A DNA stretch of 64,000 nt from Streptomyces cirratus. Its GTDB lineage: Bacteria; Actinomycetota; Actinomycetes; Streptomycetales; Streptomycetaceae. The stretch lies in assembly GCF_014650775.1 (NCBI RefSeq), contig NZ_BMVP01000022.1:1-64000 (forward strand), written 5' to 3'. A model generated the notes under the pieces. It worked only from the letters and a program-made list of their open reading frames with translations. It had not been told where the DNA came from and made no database searches. A program made the translations under genes and the position numbers. Within the stretch, counting starts at the first letter, position 1, and every line of letters begins with the position of its first letter. This document shows, in pieces, positions 16,567 through 25,539 of this stretch.

Positions 16567-18123
16567 CTACTTGGGGCAGTTGACGAGGCCTTCGCCGATG
16601 CCCGTGACCGCACCGATGAGCATCCCGCCGGCCGCTACTTCGGGACCGCCCCACAGGCCCCTGACGGCCCCGCCGATGATGCCGCTGCCGATGTGCTTGG
16701 CCATGCACTTGTCGTGGGCGTCGCTGCTCGCGGAAGCGGGCGAGGCGCTGAGGGACGCCACCGTCGCCGTCTCCGCCGTCTGCTTCGCGGCGGCGGGGGA
16801 GGCGGCGGAACCCAGGGAGAAGGTCGGGGGCGACACGGTGCCGGTGACGGTGTCGCCGGTGACGCCTTCGATGGTCTGGGTGATGGTGGTGCCGCTGACC
16901 GCCAGGGTGACCTTGTGGGCCGTACCGTCCGTGTCCGTGACGGTGCCGGGCTGCACGGTGGCGATGGTGGCGCCGTCCGCGTCACTGACCCGGACGCCGC
17001 CCTGCACGGCGGTCAGCTTCGCCCCTGCCGGAAGGGCCACGGTGTCCGAAGCGGTCTTCGCCAGGGCGGCGGGCTTCACGTCGGGGCCGGTGGCGTCGCC
17101 GCCCGGCGGGGTGGCGCTGGTGTGGGCGACGTACATCGTCGAGCCGGCCGCCGAGTTGATGACGGGGACGGTGACGGTGGCGTCGGTCGTCCACGGCTGG
17201 TTGTCCGTGTCGAAGGTCCAGGTGCCGGTGACCTTCTTGCCGACGGCCGCGAAGTCGACCCAGGCGTAGTTCTTGGCGGGGACTTCGACCGCGATCCCGT
17301 TGATCGTCGACTCGTCCGAGGTGTACGTCTGCGTCGCGGTCAGCTGGTTGCTGATCATGGCCTGGACCGGGGCGGAGACACCGACCGACGACGACAGCCC
17401 CACCGAGAAGGACTGGGCCCAGCCGGAGTGGTAGATCGTGGTGAAGATCTGCTTCATCGTGGTGCTGGTGTCGTTGTACCAGACCGACGAGGCGGGCTGG
17501 CGGGGCAGCACCTCGGGGCGGCCCTCGGACTTCTGCGTCCACGAGCAGGTGGAGGTCTTCTTGGAGCACAGGTCGCTGTAGTAGTCGAGCGCGAGGGACC
17601 TGGCCTCGGCCGCCTTCGCGGCGGGGACCGTCCATTCCTGGCCCGCACTGCCGTCGCACCGGTTCGGCTGGGCGAGGATGCCCCACAGGTGGAGGCCGCC
17701 CCGGTTGTCCATGCAGTACTCGGCGCCGCTGCTGTCGTCGCGCCGGACGATGCCGAAGGTGTTGGGCTTCCCGTCGACCGGGCGGAAGTGCCACTGCTCG
17801 CCGTCCTTGCCGCAGGACTGCTGCACGGCGGGCTGGGAGGCGTAGATGCACCTCCCGGAGGAGGTGCTGGCGATGTCGAACGTGCCCGGATCGCCCAGCT
17901 TGATCAGACGCCAGTTCGTGTAGTTGGTGCCGTCGGGGGTGACGGAGATCTGGTTTCCGTCGCCGTTGCCCGTCGCGTTGAGGGTGCCGTCGGGGTTGGT
18001 GAAGGTGTAGGCGTCCGTCGTCGCGGCGCTCGCCGGCGTGGCGGCCAGGACGGGCGCCAAGAGGGCCACGGCAACAGCCGGCGCCGCGAGGAGTTTCGCC
18101 GCTCTCTTCATAGGGCTCTTCAT
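16567..18123 (-). CDS. Secreted ricin-type lectin protein with beta-rich middle and glycine-zipper C-terminus
   Basis: About 518 aa with a Sec signal peptide (KRAAKLLAAPAVAVALLAP...ASA). Residues about 36-165 look like a beta-trefoil lectin: repeated Q-x-W-like sites (GEQWHF, GQEWTV) and paired cysteines. Residues about 175-330 are Ser/Thr-rich with alternating polar and apolar residues (QSFSVGLSSSVGVSAP, TATQTYTSDESTI, VEVPAKNYAWVDF), resembling the membrane-inserting region of aerolysin/ETX-MTX2-type proteins. After two predicted beta-rich segments and an Ala/Ser linker, the last 45 residues carry two Cys around a Gly-rich hydrophobic helix (GSGIIGGAVRG, AAGGMLIGAVTG), as in glycine-zipper bacteriocins. 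Pore formation is an inference. Start choice among 18135, 18123 and 18111 is uncertain. Confidence 0.8.
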   Translation of the reverse strand: MKSPMKRAAKLLAAPAVAVALLAPVLAATPASAATTDAYTFTNPDGTLNATGNGDGNQISVTPDGTNYTNWRLIKLGDPGTFDIASTSSGRCIYASQPAVQQSCGKDGEQWHFRPVDGKPNTFGIVRRDDSSGAEYCMDNRGGLHLWGILAQPNRCDGSAGQEWTVPAAKAAEARSLALDYYSDLCSKKTSTCSWTQKSEGRPEVLPRQPASSVWYNDTSTTMKQIFTTIYHSGWAQSFSVGLSSSVGVSAPVQAMISNQLTATQTYTSDESTINGIAVEVPAKNYAWVDFAAVGKKVTGTWTFDTDNQPWTTDATVTVPVINSAAGSTMYVAHTSATPPGGDATGPDVKPAALAKTASDTVALPAGAKLTAVQGGVRVSDADGATIATVQPGTVTDTDGTAHKVTLAVSGTTITQTIEGVTGDTVTGTVSPPTFSLGSAASPAAAKQTAETATVASLSASPASASSDAHDKCMAKHIGSGIIGGAVRGLWGGPEVAAGGMLIGAVTGIGEGLVNCPK

Positions 18124-18339
18124 GCGCCCAGTCACCCATACGCGTGGTGCGCCGCTAACCCGGAACGATCCGGAGTGACCTTGCGGTCAGGGCGTGTATC
18201 GAAGATGCCCGGGGATCAGGCGGAGGCTCCTCCCGGCCCGGCCGGACCTCCCCGGCCCCGTCCCCGGTGACCTCGGCGGCGCGGCAGAGCGCTCCCCGGG
18301 CGGCCCGGCGGCCGTCGACGCCGTGGCAGCCGCCCGCGC

Positions 18340-19008
18340 TCAGCGTTTGCGCGCCACCGTGAGGCCGTCCGCGATCGGCAGCGTCACCGACTCGACCCGC
18401 CCGTCGGCCCGTACGTGCGCGTTGAACTCCCGGATGGCCAGCGCGTTGCCCGTGGCGTCGGGGCGGACCGCCTCGCCGCCATACAGGACGTTGTCGGCGA
18501 GCAGCAGGCCGCCCGGGCGGACGCGGGGCACGAGTTCGTCCCAGTAGGCGCGGTACCCGCTCTTGTCGGCGTCCAGGAAGACCAGGTCGATCACCGGCTC
18601 GGGCGGCAGGTCACGCAGGGTCTCCAGGGCGGGGGCGATCCTGAGATCGATGCGGTCGGCGACCCCGGCCGCCTTCCACGCCTCCCGGGCGATGCTCGTC
18701 CACTCCTCGGAGACGTCGCAGGTGAGGACCTTGCCGCCGGGGAGGAGGCCCTGGGCGAGGGCGAGCGTGGAGTAGCCGGTGAAAGTGCCGACTTCGACGA
18801 TGCGCAGCGCTCCGGCGAGCTTCGCCAGCAGGGTGAGGAGGACGCCCTGCTCGTGCGGCACCTGCATCCCGGAGGGGCCGCCGAGGGCGTGCGTGCGCTC
18901 GATGAGCTGCCGCTGTACGGGGGTCGGGGGCTCCGCCTGGTCGACCAGGTAGGCGTACACCTCGGGAGTGAGGGGCACGGTCTTCACTTCGTGGGGGCTA
19001 CGGGTCAT
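18340..19008 (-). CDS. Class I SAM-dependent O-methyltransferase (CCoAOMT/COMT type)
   Basis: A 222-aa cation-dependent O-methyltransferase of the caffeoyl-CoA/catechol type. The SAM-binding loop is VEVGTFTGYSTL near residue 70, and the metal-binding region VFLDADKSGY lies near 143, followed by LLLADNVLYGG. It usually methylates a catechol-like hydroxyl. It starts at ATG 19008 and is divergent from the M6 protease. It could be a tailoring enzyme of the PKS cluster or an unrelated housekeeping enzyme; at 2 kb past the P450, the first is only possible. Confidence 0.92.
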   Translation of the reverse strand: MTRSPHEVKTVPLTPEVYAYLVDQAEPPTPVQRQLIERTHALGGPSGMQVPHEQGVLLTLLAKLAGALRIVEVGTFTGYSTLALAQGLLPGGKVLTCDVSEEWTSIAREAWKAAGVADRIDLRIAPALETLRDLPPEPVIDLVFLDADKSGYRAYWDELVPRVRPGGLLLADNVLYGGEAVRPDATGNALAIREFNAHVRADGRVESVTLPIADGLTVARKR

Positions 19009-19160
19009 GGAGTTGCCTGGTCCTTCGGTAGGGGGACGCGCGTTGCGCGCGGCGGCCACCACGTCCGGCCGCCCCGCACCCGCACACCTGGATGTCCGGT
19101 AGGGCAACGACGGCGCCGGTCACTCGGAAACGGCGTCGCCACCCGTCTACCGATGCTCTG

Positions 19161-19170
19161 TCACATGTGA
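19161..19170. promoter_or_regulatory. Short palindrome between O-methyltransferase and M6 protease
   Basis: TCACATGTGA is a perfect 10-bp palindrome in an AT-richer patch 57 bp before the protease start. It might be an operator, but a 10-mer palindrome is weak evidence. Confidence 0.25.
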
Positions 19171-19227
19171 AATATTACCTGCGCTCCCTGGCCGACTCCC
19201 GGCCGACGCACGGGAAGGACAACCGCG

Positions 19228-21549
19228 TTGCGCAGACTTGCCGTGGCCGGAGCGGCGATATCCATCGCCCTCCTCGCCGCCACCCCCGCACTCGCCGCCT
19301 CACCGCCGCCACCCCCGGTGGCAGCCGGACAGCAGGCCCAGCAAGCCCCCGCCCCACCGCCCGCACCGCTGGAACTGCAGCGCCAGGCCCTGCGCCGCCA
19401 GGCCCTCGAAGGGATCGCGGCCGGCGGCGGCAGCGGCCCCGGCGCCCTGCGCGCAGAGTCCGACGGCACCCTCCCCCGCCAGGCCAAGGTCGGCGACCGG
19501 TACGTCGAACTCGCGCAGGAACGCAAGGACAAGGTCTTCGTGATCCTCGCCGAGTTCGGCGACCAGGTGGACACCACGACCCAGTACGAGGGCAAGCCGC
19601 GGTTCGGCGGCACGCCCGGGCCCCGCCACAACACCATCGGCAAGCCGGCGGCCGACGACAACCACACGCTGTGGCGCAGGGACTTCGACCGGTCGTCCTA
19701 CCAGCGGCAGTTCTTCTCCGACGCCCCGGAGTCGGCGAGCATGCGCGCCTACTACCGGCTCCAGTCCTCGGGCCGCTACGACATGGACGGCACCGTCACC
19801 GACTGGGTCAAGCTCCCCTGGAACGAGGCCCGGTACGGCACGGACAACTGCTCCGAGCCCGGCCAGTGCCGCACCAACTGGGACTTGGTCCGCGACGCCA
19901 CCACTGCCTGGTACGACTCCGAGCGCGCGAAGGGCCGTCCGGCCGCCGACATCAAGGCGCAGCTGGCCGAGTACGACCAGTGGGACCGCTACGACGCCGA
20001 TCACGACGGGAACTTCAACGAGCCCGACGGCTACATCGACCACCTCGTCATCGTCCACGCGGGCAAGGACCAGACCTGGGGCGGCGGCGCCCAGGGCAAG
20101 GACGCCGTCTGGGCGCACCGCTGGTTCGCCTACTGGGACCAGGCCGGGAGTGCGGGTCCCGCCGGCAACAAGGCGGGCGGCACCCCCGTCGGTGACACCG
20201 GCATCTGGGCGGGCGACTACCTCACGGGCGGCGAGAACAGCGGAGCCGGCCTGTTCTCCCACGAGTTCGGCCACGACCTGGGACTACCGGACCTCTACAG
20301 CTCGGACGGGGACAACAGCGTCAACTTCTGGTCGCTGATGTCGTCGGCCTCCTACCTCGGCAAACGCCCCGGCGGCACCGGCGAGTTCCCCGGCGACCTC
20401 GACCCGTGGAGCAAGCTCCAACTGGGCTGGCTGGAGTACACCGAGGCCGACGCGGGCCGCAAGACGCGCGCGACCCTCGGCGTGTCCGGGTACAACACCG
20501 AGGATCCGCAGGCCCTGTTGGTGCACCTGCCGCCGTCACGTACCACGACCGAGCTGACCGACCCGTACGAGGGCGCGAGCCAGTGGTGGAGCGGCACCGG
20601 CGACTTCATGGACAACACCCTCGGCCGGACCGTCGACCTCACCGGCACGACCGGGCCCGCCCTGCTGGACGCCCGCGTCTGGTACGACACCGAGAAGGAC
20701 TTCGACTTCCTGACGGTGGAGGCCTCCACCGACGGCGGCGCCTCCTGGACCCCGCTCCCGGGTTCCGTCGACGGCACTCCGATCCCGGCCAAGGGCGTCT
20801 CCGGCACCTCGGCCGGCTGGACGCGGCTGTCCGTCCCGCTCGATGCCTTCACGGGCCGCGAGGTCCGGCTGCGGCTGCGGGTCACCTCGGACGGCAACAC
20901 CCACGGCCGGGGCGTCGCCTTCGACGACATCCACATCACCGCGGGCGGCCGTGAGCTGCTGCACGACGGCGCGGAACAGGGCGCGAACGGCTGGACGGCG
21001 CTCAAGTGGTCCCGCACGGAAGGCCGCAGTGGCACCGAGGACCACCCGCGCGCCTACTTCGTGGAGAACCGGCGCTACACGGGCTACGGCAGCCTGCTCA
21101 AGACGGGCCCGTACAACTTCGGCTTCACGGGCGACCGGGTGGAGTTCTTCCCGTACCAGCAGGGTGTGCTCGTCTGGCTCTGGGACACCGCGTTCAGCGA
21201 CAACACCACCAAGGCGCACCCGGGCGGCGGTCTGCTGCTGCCGGTGGACGCCCGGCCGGAGCCGCTGAGGTTCACCGACGGCAGCCTCCTCAACGCCCGG
21301 GCGCAGACCTTCGACGCCCCCTTCTCGCTCCGTGCGAGCCAGCGGATCGTGCTGCACAAGGCGGGGACCCCGCTGGTGATCCCGTCGCGGCCCGGTGTCG
21401 CGGTCTTCGACGACCGCCACGGCTCCTACTGGAACGCGGAACTGCCGCAGCTGGGGGTCAAGGTCCCGGACACCGGCACGCGGATCGCCGTGGTGAAGGA
21501 GGCCTCGGGCGGCGCGCTGACGACGGTCCAGGTGAGCCCTTCCCCCTGA
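19228..21549 (+). CDS. Secreted M6-family zinc metalloprotease (immune inhibitor A-like)
   Basis: A 773-aa extracellular protease. TTG 19228, with GGGAAGGA upstream, opens a Sec signal peptide (RRLAVAGAAISIALLAATPALA) and a Pro-rich propeptide. The zinc site HEFGHDLGLPD is near residue 346, the HExxHxxGxxD form of the M6 family, with the usual downstream LMSSASY turn. The C-terminal half holds a beta-sandwich of the immune-inhibitor A type (FDDIHITAGG). It faces a PI-PLC-like gene across a hairpin. M6 enzymes degrade host or matrix proteins; here a nutritional or attack role is equally possible. Confidence 0.95.
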   Translation: MRRLAVAGAAISIALLAATPALAASPPPPPVAAGQQAQQAPAPPPAPLELQRQALRRQALEGIAAGGGSGPGALRAESDGTLPRQAKVGDRYVELAQERKDKVFVILAEFGDQVDTTTQYEGKPRFGGTPGPRHNTIGKPAADDNHTLWRRDFDRSSYQRQFFSDAPESASMRAYYRLQSSGRYDMDGTVTDWVKLPWNEARYGTDNCSEPGQCRTNWDLVRDATTAWYDSERAKGRPAADIKAQLAEYDQWDRYDADHDGNFNEPDGYIDHLVIVHAGKDQTWGGGAQGKDAVWAHRWFAYWDQAGSAGPAGNKAGGTPVGDTGIWAGDYLTGGENSGAGLFSHEFGHDLGLPDLYSSDGDNSVNFWSLMSSASYLGKRPGGTGEFPGDLDPWSKLQLGWLEYTEADAGRKTRATLGVSGYNTEDPQALLVHLPPSRTTTELTDPYEGASQWWSGTGDFMDNTLGRTVDLTGTTGPALLDARVWYDTEKDFDFLTVEASTDGGASWTPLPGSVDGTPIPAKGVSGTSAGWTRLSVPLDAFTGREVRLRLRVTSDGNTHGRGVAFDDIHITAGGRELLHDGAEQGANGWTALKWSRTEGRSGTEDHPRAYFVENRRYTGYGSLLKTGPYNFGFTGDRVEFFPYQQGVLVWLWDTAFSDNTTKAHPGGGLLLPVDARPEPLRFTDGSLLNARAQTFDAPFSLRASQRIVLHKAGTPLVIPSRPGVAVFDDRHGSYWNAELPQLGVKVPDTGTRIAVVKEASGGALTTVQVSPSP

Positions 21550-21551
21550 AC

Positions 21552-21580
21552 CGGCCGGCGCCCGCCCGGGCGCCCGGCCG
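21552..21580. terminator. Probable bidirectional terminator after the M6 protease
   Basis: CGGCCGGCGCC and GGCGCCCGGCCG form an 11-bp stem with one bulge between convergent genes. Confidence 0.65.
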
Positions 21581-21585
21581 CCGGC

Positions 21586-22641
21586 CTACCCGCGGGGCAC
21601 CACCGTGGCCAGGACCTTCGGCAGCGGATACCAGTCCGCGGAGGCTATGGAGGCGTGGTGCCCCGCCATCAGCGCGAGCCGGTCGAGCGCCTGGGTCTCG
21701 GTCGGGTGGACCGCGTCGATGGCGGGCGCCACGTTCTGGGCGTCGGTGGCGATCAGCAGGTAGTGGTTGCGGTCGTACCAGCCGGTGTCGATGGAGCCGC
21801 CCGCGTACGCGCTCGCGTCGCCGTCGAAGACCACGAACCAGGGCCGCAGCGAGGCGTCGGCATAGCGGGCCCGCGGATCACCCGCCTCGGCACGGTGCAC
21901 GGCCGGGAAGGCGGCGGCGCTGCCGAGCCTGCCCGTGGAGGCGAGGGTGCGCAGGTACGTGGCGTACTCCCGGTCCGTCCACAGGGTGTCGGCGGCGTTG
22001 CCCTCCTCCACCGTGCCGGGGATCAGCTCGATCAGGAACTTCCCGGCCATGGCGGCGCGGCTCGGCCAGGCCCCGGCGCGGGCCGCGGTGTCCAGGTCGG
22101 GGTAGCCGGCGGCCAGCTGCCCGGGCCGGTAGACGGCGTCGCCGAGCTTGGCGGTGAGCAGCGCGTCGAGGTCGGCGGGACCACGCCCGAGGTTGGCGGC
22201 GAAGCCGTCCTTGAGCTCCAGCTTGAGCACGACCGGGCGGTGGCCGGGGTGTGCGTCGTGCCAGCTGCGGATGTCGGAGAGACAGCCCGCGAGGTTCTGG
22301 TCGCGGGACTTGGTGCGCAGCTGGGCGGGGCTGGTGGCGTTCTCGCAGTTGCTGTTGTTGCCGAAGGGGTTGTCGTGCGAGACCCTCCAGGAGCTGCCGA
22401 AGAAGTTGGTCCACACGTCGAGTTCGAGCATGGCGGCGCCGGAGTCCAGCGCGTCCGCGAAGTACGGGTACTTGGCCTTCTCGTAGGCGTTGTGGACGCC
22501 GACGCCGGTGGACCCGACGTACGAGGGGCCGCCCTCGGCTCCGGCCGGGGCCGCCGCGCCCAGGGCGAGGCCCAGGCCGAGCGCCGCCGCGGCCAGACCG
22601 GCCAAGGCCGTGTCCCTCCACCCGTTGCGCAGTCTCCGCAT
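21586..22641 (-). CDS. Secreted PI-PLC-like calcium-dependent phosphodiesterase
   Basis: A 351-aa exported enzyme with a Sec signal peptide (to about residue 35, APAGA). It matches the TIM-barrel PLC-like phosphodiesterases, related to the metal-dependent PI-PLC described from Streptomyces antibioticus. The active-site pattern is GVHNAYEK (His50), MLELDVW (Glu73, Asp75) and WRVSHDNP (His89). Four cysteines outside the signal peptide could form disulphides. It should cleave phosphatidylinositol or a related phosphodiester outside the cell. Start ATG 22641 gives a clean signal peptide. Confidence 0.88.
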   Translation of the reverse strand: MRRLRNGWRDTALAGLAAAALGLGLALGAAAPAGAEGGPSYVGSTGVGVHNAYEKAKYPYFADALDSGAAMLELDVWTNFFGSSWRVSHDNPFGNNSNCENATSPAQLRTKSRDQNLAGCLSDIRSWHDAHPGHRPVVLKLELKDGFAANLGRGPADLDALLTAKLGDAVYRPGQLAAGYPDLDTAARAGAWPSRAAMAGKFLIELIPGTVEEGNAADTLWTDREYATYLRTLASTGRLGSAAAFPAVHRAEAGDPRARYADASLRPWFVVFDGDASAYAGGSIDTGWYDRNHYLLIATDAQNVAPAIDAVHPTETQALDRLALMAGHHASIASADWYPLPKVLATVVPRG

Positions 22642-22840
22642 TTTTCGGCTCCCCTCGGTCCGTGTCGCTCAAGTCGGATGGAGGCTAGGGGAGTTCGGTG
22701 ACGTACGGAAGGACGAGGGATGTCGGGAGGGGGCGCGGCCGTCCGGTTGTGAGCACCGACACACCGGATTGCGGAACTCCCACCGCCCGCGGGCCGTCGG
22801 ACGGGACGTCGGAGGAACGTCAGGGGGCGGGGAGCGCCAC

Positions 22841-23815
22841 ATGGTCGGCAAGGTGAGGGACGGCGCGGTACGGGCCTCAGTGCTGCTCGGAATCTGCCTC
22901 GCCCTGGTCGCCGGCGGCGCCCTGGTGTGGGGGCAGCTGCGCGCGGTCGCCTCGAGCCGCGCCGACGGGGACCCCGAGCGGGGCAGCTACCTCCAGGACC
23001 CGGAACGCGCCGACCGTACCGCCGGGGACGTCCTGGACGGGATCGTCTCCGAGGGCGAGGACCTGCCGGCCGACGCCGCGGCCTTCGTGGGGACGGAGTC
23101 CGGCTCCGAGGCGTCCGGGTCCCCGGACCCGGTGCGGTGGGCGGAAGGCGGCTGGCGGCCCTCGTCGCCGCTGCGGGCCCGGACGGCCCCCTCCGAGCCC
23201 GCGATCGGGGCGCTGTTCTCCCCCGGCAACGACTGGGACTCCGACCACCACTGCTCGGCGAGCGTGGTGCACTCGCGCGACGGCGACCTCATCGCCACCG
23301 CCGCTCACTGCGTGTACCAGGACGGCTTCCGCACCAACCTGGCCTTCGTCCCCGGTTACCGCGACGGGAAGGCCCCGTACGGCGTGTGGGTGCCCACCCG
23401 TATCGACGTGGACCCCCGCTGGACGAGCGGCGAGGACCCGGACCACGACGTGGCCTTCCTGCGGCTGCGCCGGCCCGGGCACCCCGGTGAGCGGCTGGAG
23501 GACGTCACCGGCGCGCTGACGATCCGGTTCCGCCCCCGACTTCCGCTGCCCGCACGGCTCGTCGGCTATCCGAACGACACCGAGCAGCCGCTGGACTGCT
23601 ACAACACCGCCCGCGCCGAAGGGCCCACGCAGCTGCGGCTGGACTGCGCGGACGTACCCAACGGCACCAGCGGCGGCCCGGTGCTGACCGACGGGCACAC
23701 CCTGATCGGGGTCATCGGCGGCCGCGACGGGGGCGGGGACGAGACGACCTCGTACAGCAGCTGGTTCGACGACTCCGTGCGCGGCCTCTACGACCGGGCC
23801 ACCGGAGGTAGCTGA
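22841..23815 (+). CDS. Trypsin-like serine protease with N-terminal membrane anchor or signal
   Basis: A 324-aa exported protease. A hydrophobic segment at residues 12-34 (SVLLGICLALVAGGALVWG) lacks an obvious AXA cleavage site, so it may be a signal anchor. The triad is visible as TAAHC (His155), HDVAFL (Asp near 203) and GTSGGP (Ser near 277). A 100-residue acidic linker separates the anchor from the catalytic domain. ATG 22841 follows GGGGAG. It is close to the glutamyl-endopeptidase/trypsin-like peptidases common in Streptomyces. Confidence 0.92.
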   Translation: MVGKVRDGAVRASVLLGICLALVAGGALVWGQLRAVASSRADGDPERGSYLQDPERADRTAGDVLDGIVSEGEDLPADAAAFVGTESGSEASGSPDPVRWAEGGWRPSSPLRARTAPSEPAIGALFSPGNDWDSDHHCSASVVHSRDGDLIATAAHCVYQDGFRTNLAFVPGYRDGKAPYGVWVPTRIDVDPRWTSGEDPDHDVAFLRLRRPGHPGERLEDVTGALTIRFRPRLPLPARLVGYPNDTEQPLDCYNTARAEGPTQLRLDCADVPNGTSGGPVLTDGHTLIGVIGGRDGGGDETTSYSSWFDDSVRGLYDRATGGS

Positions 23816-24037
23816 CCGCCGGCGGCGGGGTGCTGCGGCGGCAGGCGGCTGGGTGGTTGTCCGGAGCGTCGTCGTCCATGCCGCAGAGTCTGCGTCCGGG
23901 CCCGGCGCCGGAGCAGGGTCCACCCGGGGCGCCCGGGGGCGCGACGGGGCGGACGGGGTTCACACGCGGGCGCCCGGCGGCACGGGGGCGCGGGCCGGCC
24001 CGCGGCACCGACGCGTGCACGCGGGCCGGCAGCTGCG

Positions 24038-24180
24038 GGACGGACCGCGGAGTGCCGGACACCGCAGCGCAGACCGGCCACGGCAGGGGCACGCCGGACG
24101 CTGGAGCGCAGACCGGGCCACGGCACGGGCACGCCGGACACCGCAGTGGCAGGCCGGGCCACGGCACGGGCACGCCTGCG
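24038..24180 (+). repeat. Degenerate minisatellite upstream of cobL
   Basis: The block GACCGGGCCACGGCACGGGC recurs near 24072, 24111 and 24152, a period of about 40 bp, inside the 455-bp gap between protease and cobL. I see no gene or riboswitch in the rest of that gap. Confidence 0.6.
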
Positions 24181-24270
24181 CGGCACCCGGTGCCACCCTG
24201 GTCCCGGGCCGGGTCGCCCCGCCCAGTAGGCTGCGGGTCCACCCGCTTCCCGTCCCCGAGGTTCCGCGCA

Positions 24271-25539
24271 GTGAGCTCCGCCGCACCCCCCCATCCCGTC
24301 ACGGTCGTCGGCCTCGGCGCCGACGGCTGGACCGGGCTCACCGCCGCCGCGCGCTCCGCGCTGGCCACCGCCGAGGTGCTGATCGGCGGGCCCCGGCAGT
24401 TGGACCTGCTGCCGGCCGGGGAGTGCCCCGGTGAACGCGTCGCCTGGCCGAGCCCCCTGCGCCCGGCCGTGCCGAAGCTGATGGCCGAGCACGCCGGCCG
24501 CCGGATCGCCGTACTGGCCAGCGGCGACCCCATGTTCTACGGGATCGGCCGCGCCCTCGCCCAGGAGCTCGGCCCGCACGCCCTGCTGGTCCACCCGCAC
24601 CCCTCCTCCGTCTCGTACGCGTGCGCCCGCCTGGGCTGGCCGGTGGAGGACACCGAGGTCGTCACGGTCGTCGGCCGTCCGGTCGCCCGGGTCGCGGCCG
24701 CGCTCTACGAGGGCCGACGGCTGCTGGTGCTGAGCGCCGGAGCGGCCTCCCCCGGCGAGATCGCCGCCCTGCTGCGGGAGCGGGGCTTCGGCCCCAGCCG
24801 GATGCGGGTGCTGGAACAGCTCGGCTCCGAGGACGAGAGCGCGTACGAGGGCCACGCCGACACCTGGGACCGCGCGCCCGGCGACCCCCTGAACGTGGTC
24901 GCCGTGGAGTGCCGTCGCGACCCGGGCGCCGAGGCGCCCCGGCTCGGCGCCACCCCCGGCCTGCCCGACACCGCGTACGAACACGACGGCCAGCTCACCA
25001 AACGGCACGTCCGCGCCGCGACCCTGTGCGCGCTCGCCCCGGCGCCTGGTGAACTGCTGTGGGACATCGGCGGCGGCTCGGGCTCGATCGGCATCGAGTG
25101 GATGCGTACGCACCCCTCCTGCCGCGCGGTGACCGTGGAACGGGTCCCGGAGCGGGCCGAGCGGATCGCCCGCAACGCGGCGGCGCTCGGTGTGCCGGGC
25201 CTTCGGGTGGTCACCGGCGCCGCCCCGGCGGCGCTGATCGGGCTGCCCGCCCCCGACGCGGTGTTCATCGGCGGCGGCCTGACCGCGCCGGGCCTGCTGG
25301 ACGCGGCTTGGGCGGCGCTGGCGCCCGGCGGCCGGCTGGTGGCCAACACGGTCACCTTGGAGTCGGAGGCCGCACTGACCGACCGCTACCGCCGGCACGG
25401 CGGTGAACTGGTGAAGCTGGCCGTCGCGCACGCCGTGCCGGTCGGCGGCTTCACGGGCTGGCGGCAGGCGATGCCCGTCACCCAGTGGACCGTGACCAAG
25501 CCGTGGCCGGCGGCGACAGAGACGAGGGAACAGACATGA
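24271..25539 (+). CDS. cobL: CobL: precorrin-6Y C5,15-methyltransferase (decarboxylating), CbiE-CbiT fusion
   Basis: A 422-aa fused enzyme that methylates precorrin-6Y at C5 and C15 and decarboxylates the C12 acetate. Residues about 8-205 are the CbiE-type methyltransferase (VVGLGADGWTGL; LASGDPMFYGIG near 90), and about 230-415 the CbiT-type Rossmann methyltransferase (LWDIGGGSGSIGIEW near 262). The GTG start 24271 is supported by homology of the first residues. It overlaps cobM by the ATGA at 25536-25539, so expression is coupled. Confidence 0.96.
   Translation: MSSAAPPHPVTVVGLGADGWTGLTAAARSALATAEVLIGGPRQLDLLPAGECPGERVAWPSPLRPAVPKLMAEHAGRRIAVLASGDPMFYGIGRALAQELGPHALLVHPHPSSVSYACARLGWPVEDTEVVTVVGRPVARVAAALYEGRRLLVLSAGAASPGEIAALLRERGFGPSRMRVLEQLGSEDESAYEGHADTWDRAPGDPLNVVAVECRRDPGAEAPRLGATPGLPDTAYEHDGQLTKRHVRAATLCALAPAPGELLWDIGGGSGSIGIEWMRTHPSCRAVTVERVPERAERIARNAAALGVPGLRVVTGAAPAALIGLPAPDAVFIGGGLTAPGLLDAAWAALAPGGRLVANTVTLESEAALTDRYRRHGGELVKLAVAHAVPVGGFTGWRQAMPVTQWTVTKPWPAATETREQT

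Noticed and set aside
23816..24270. Possible second cobalamin riboswitch before cobL
   Set aside because: No B12 box or core elements seen; the stretch is a minisatellite.
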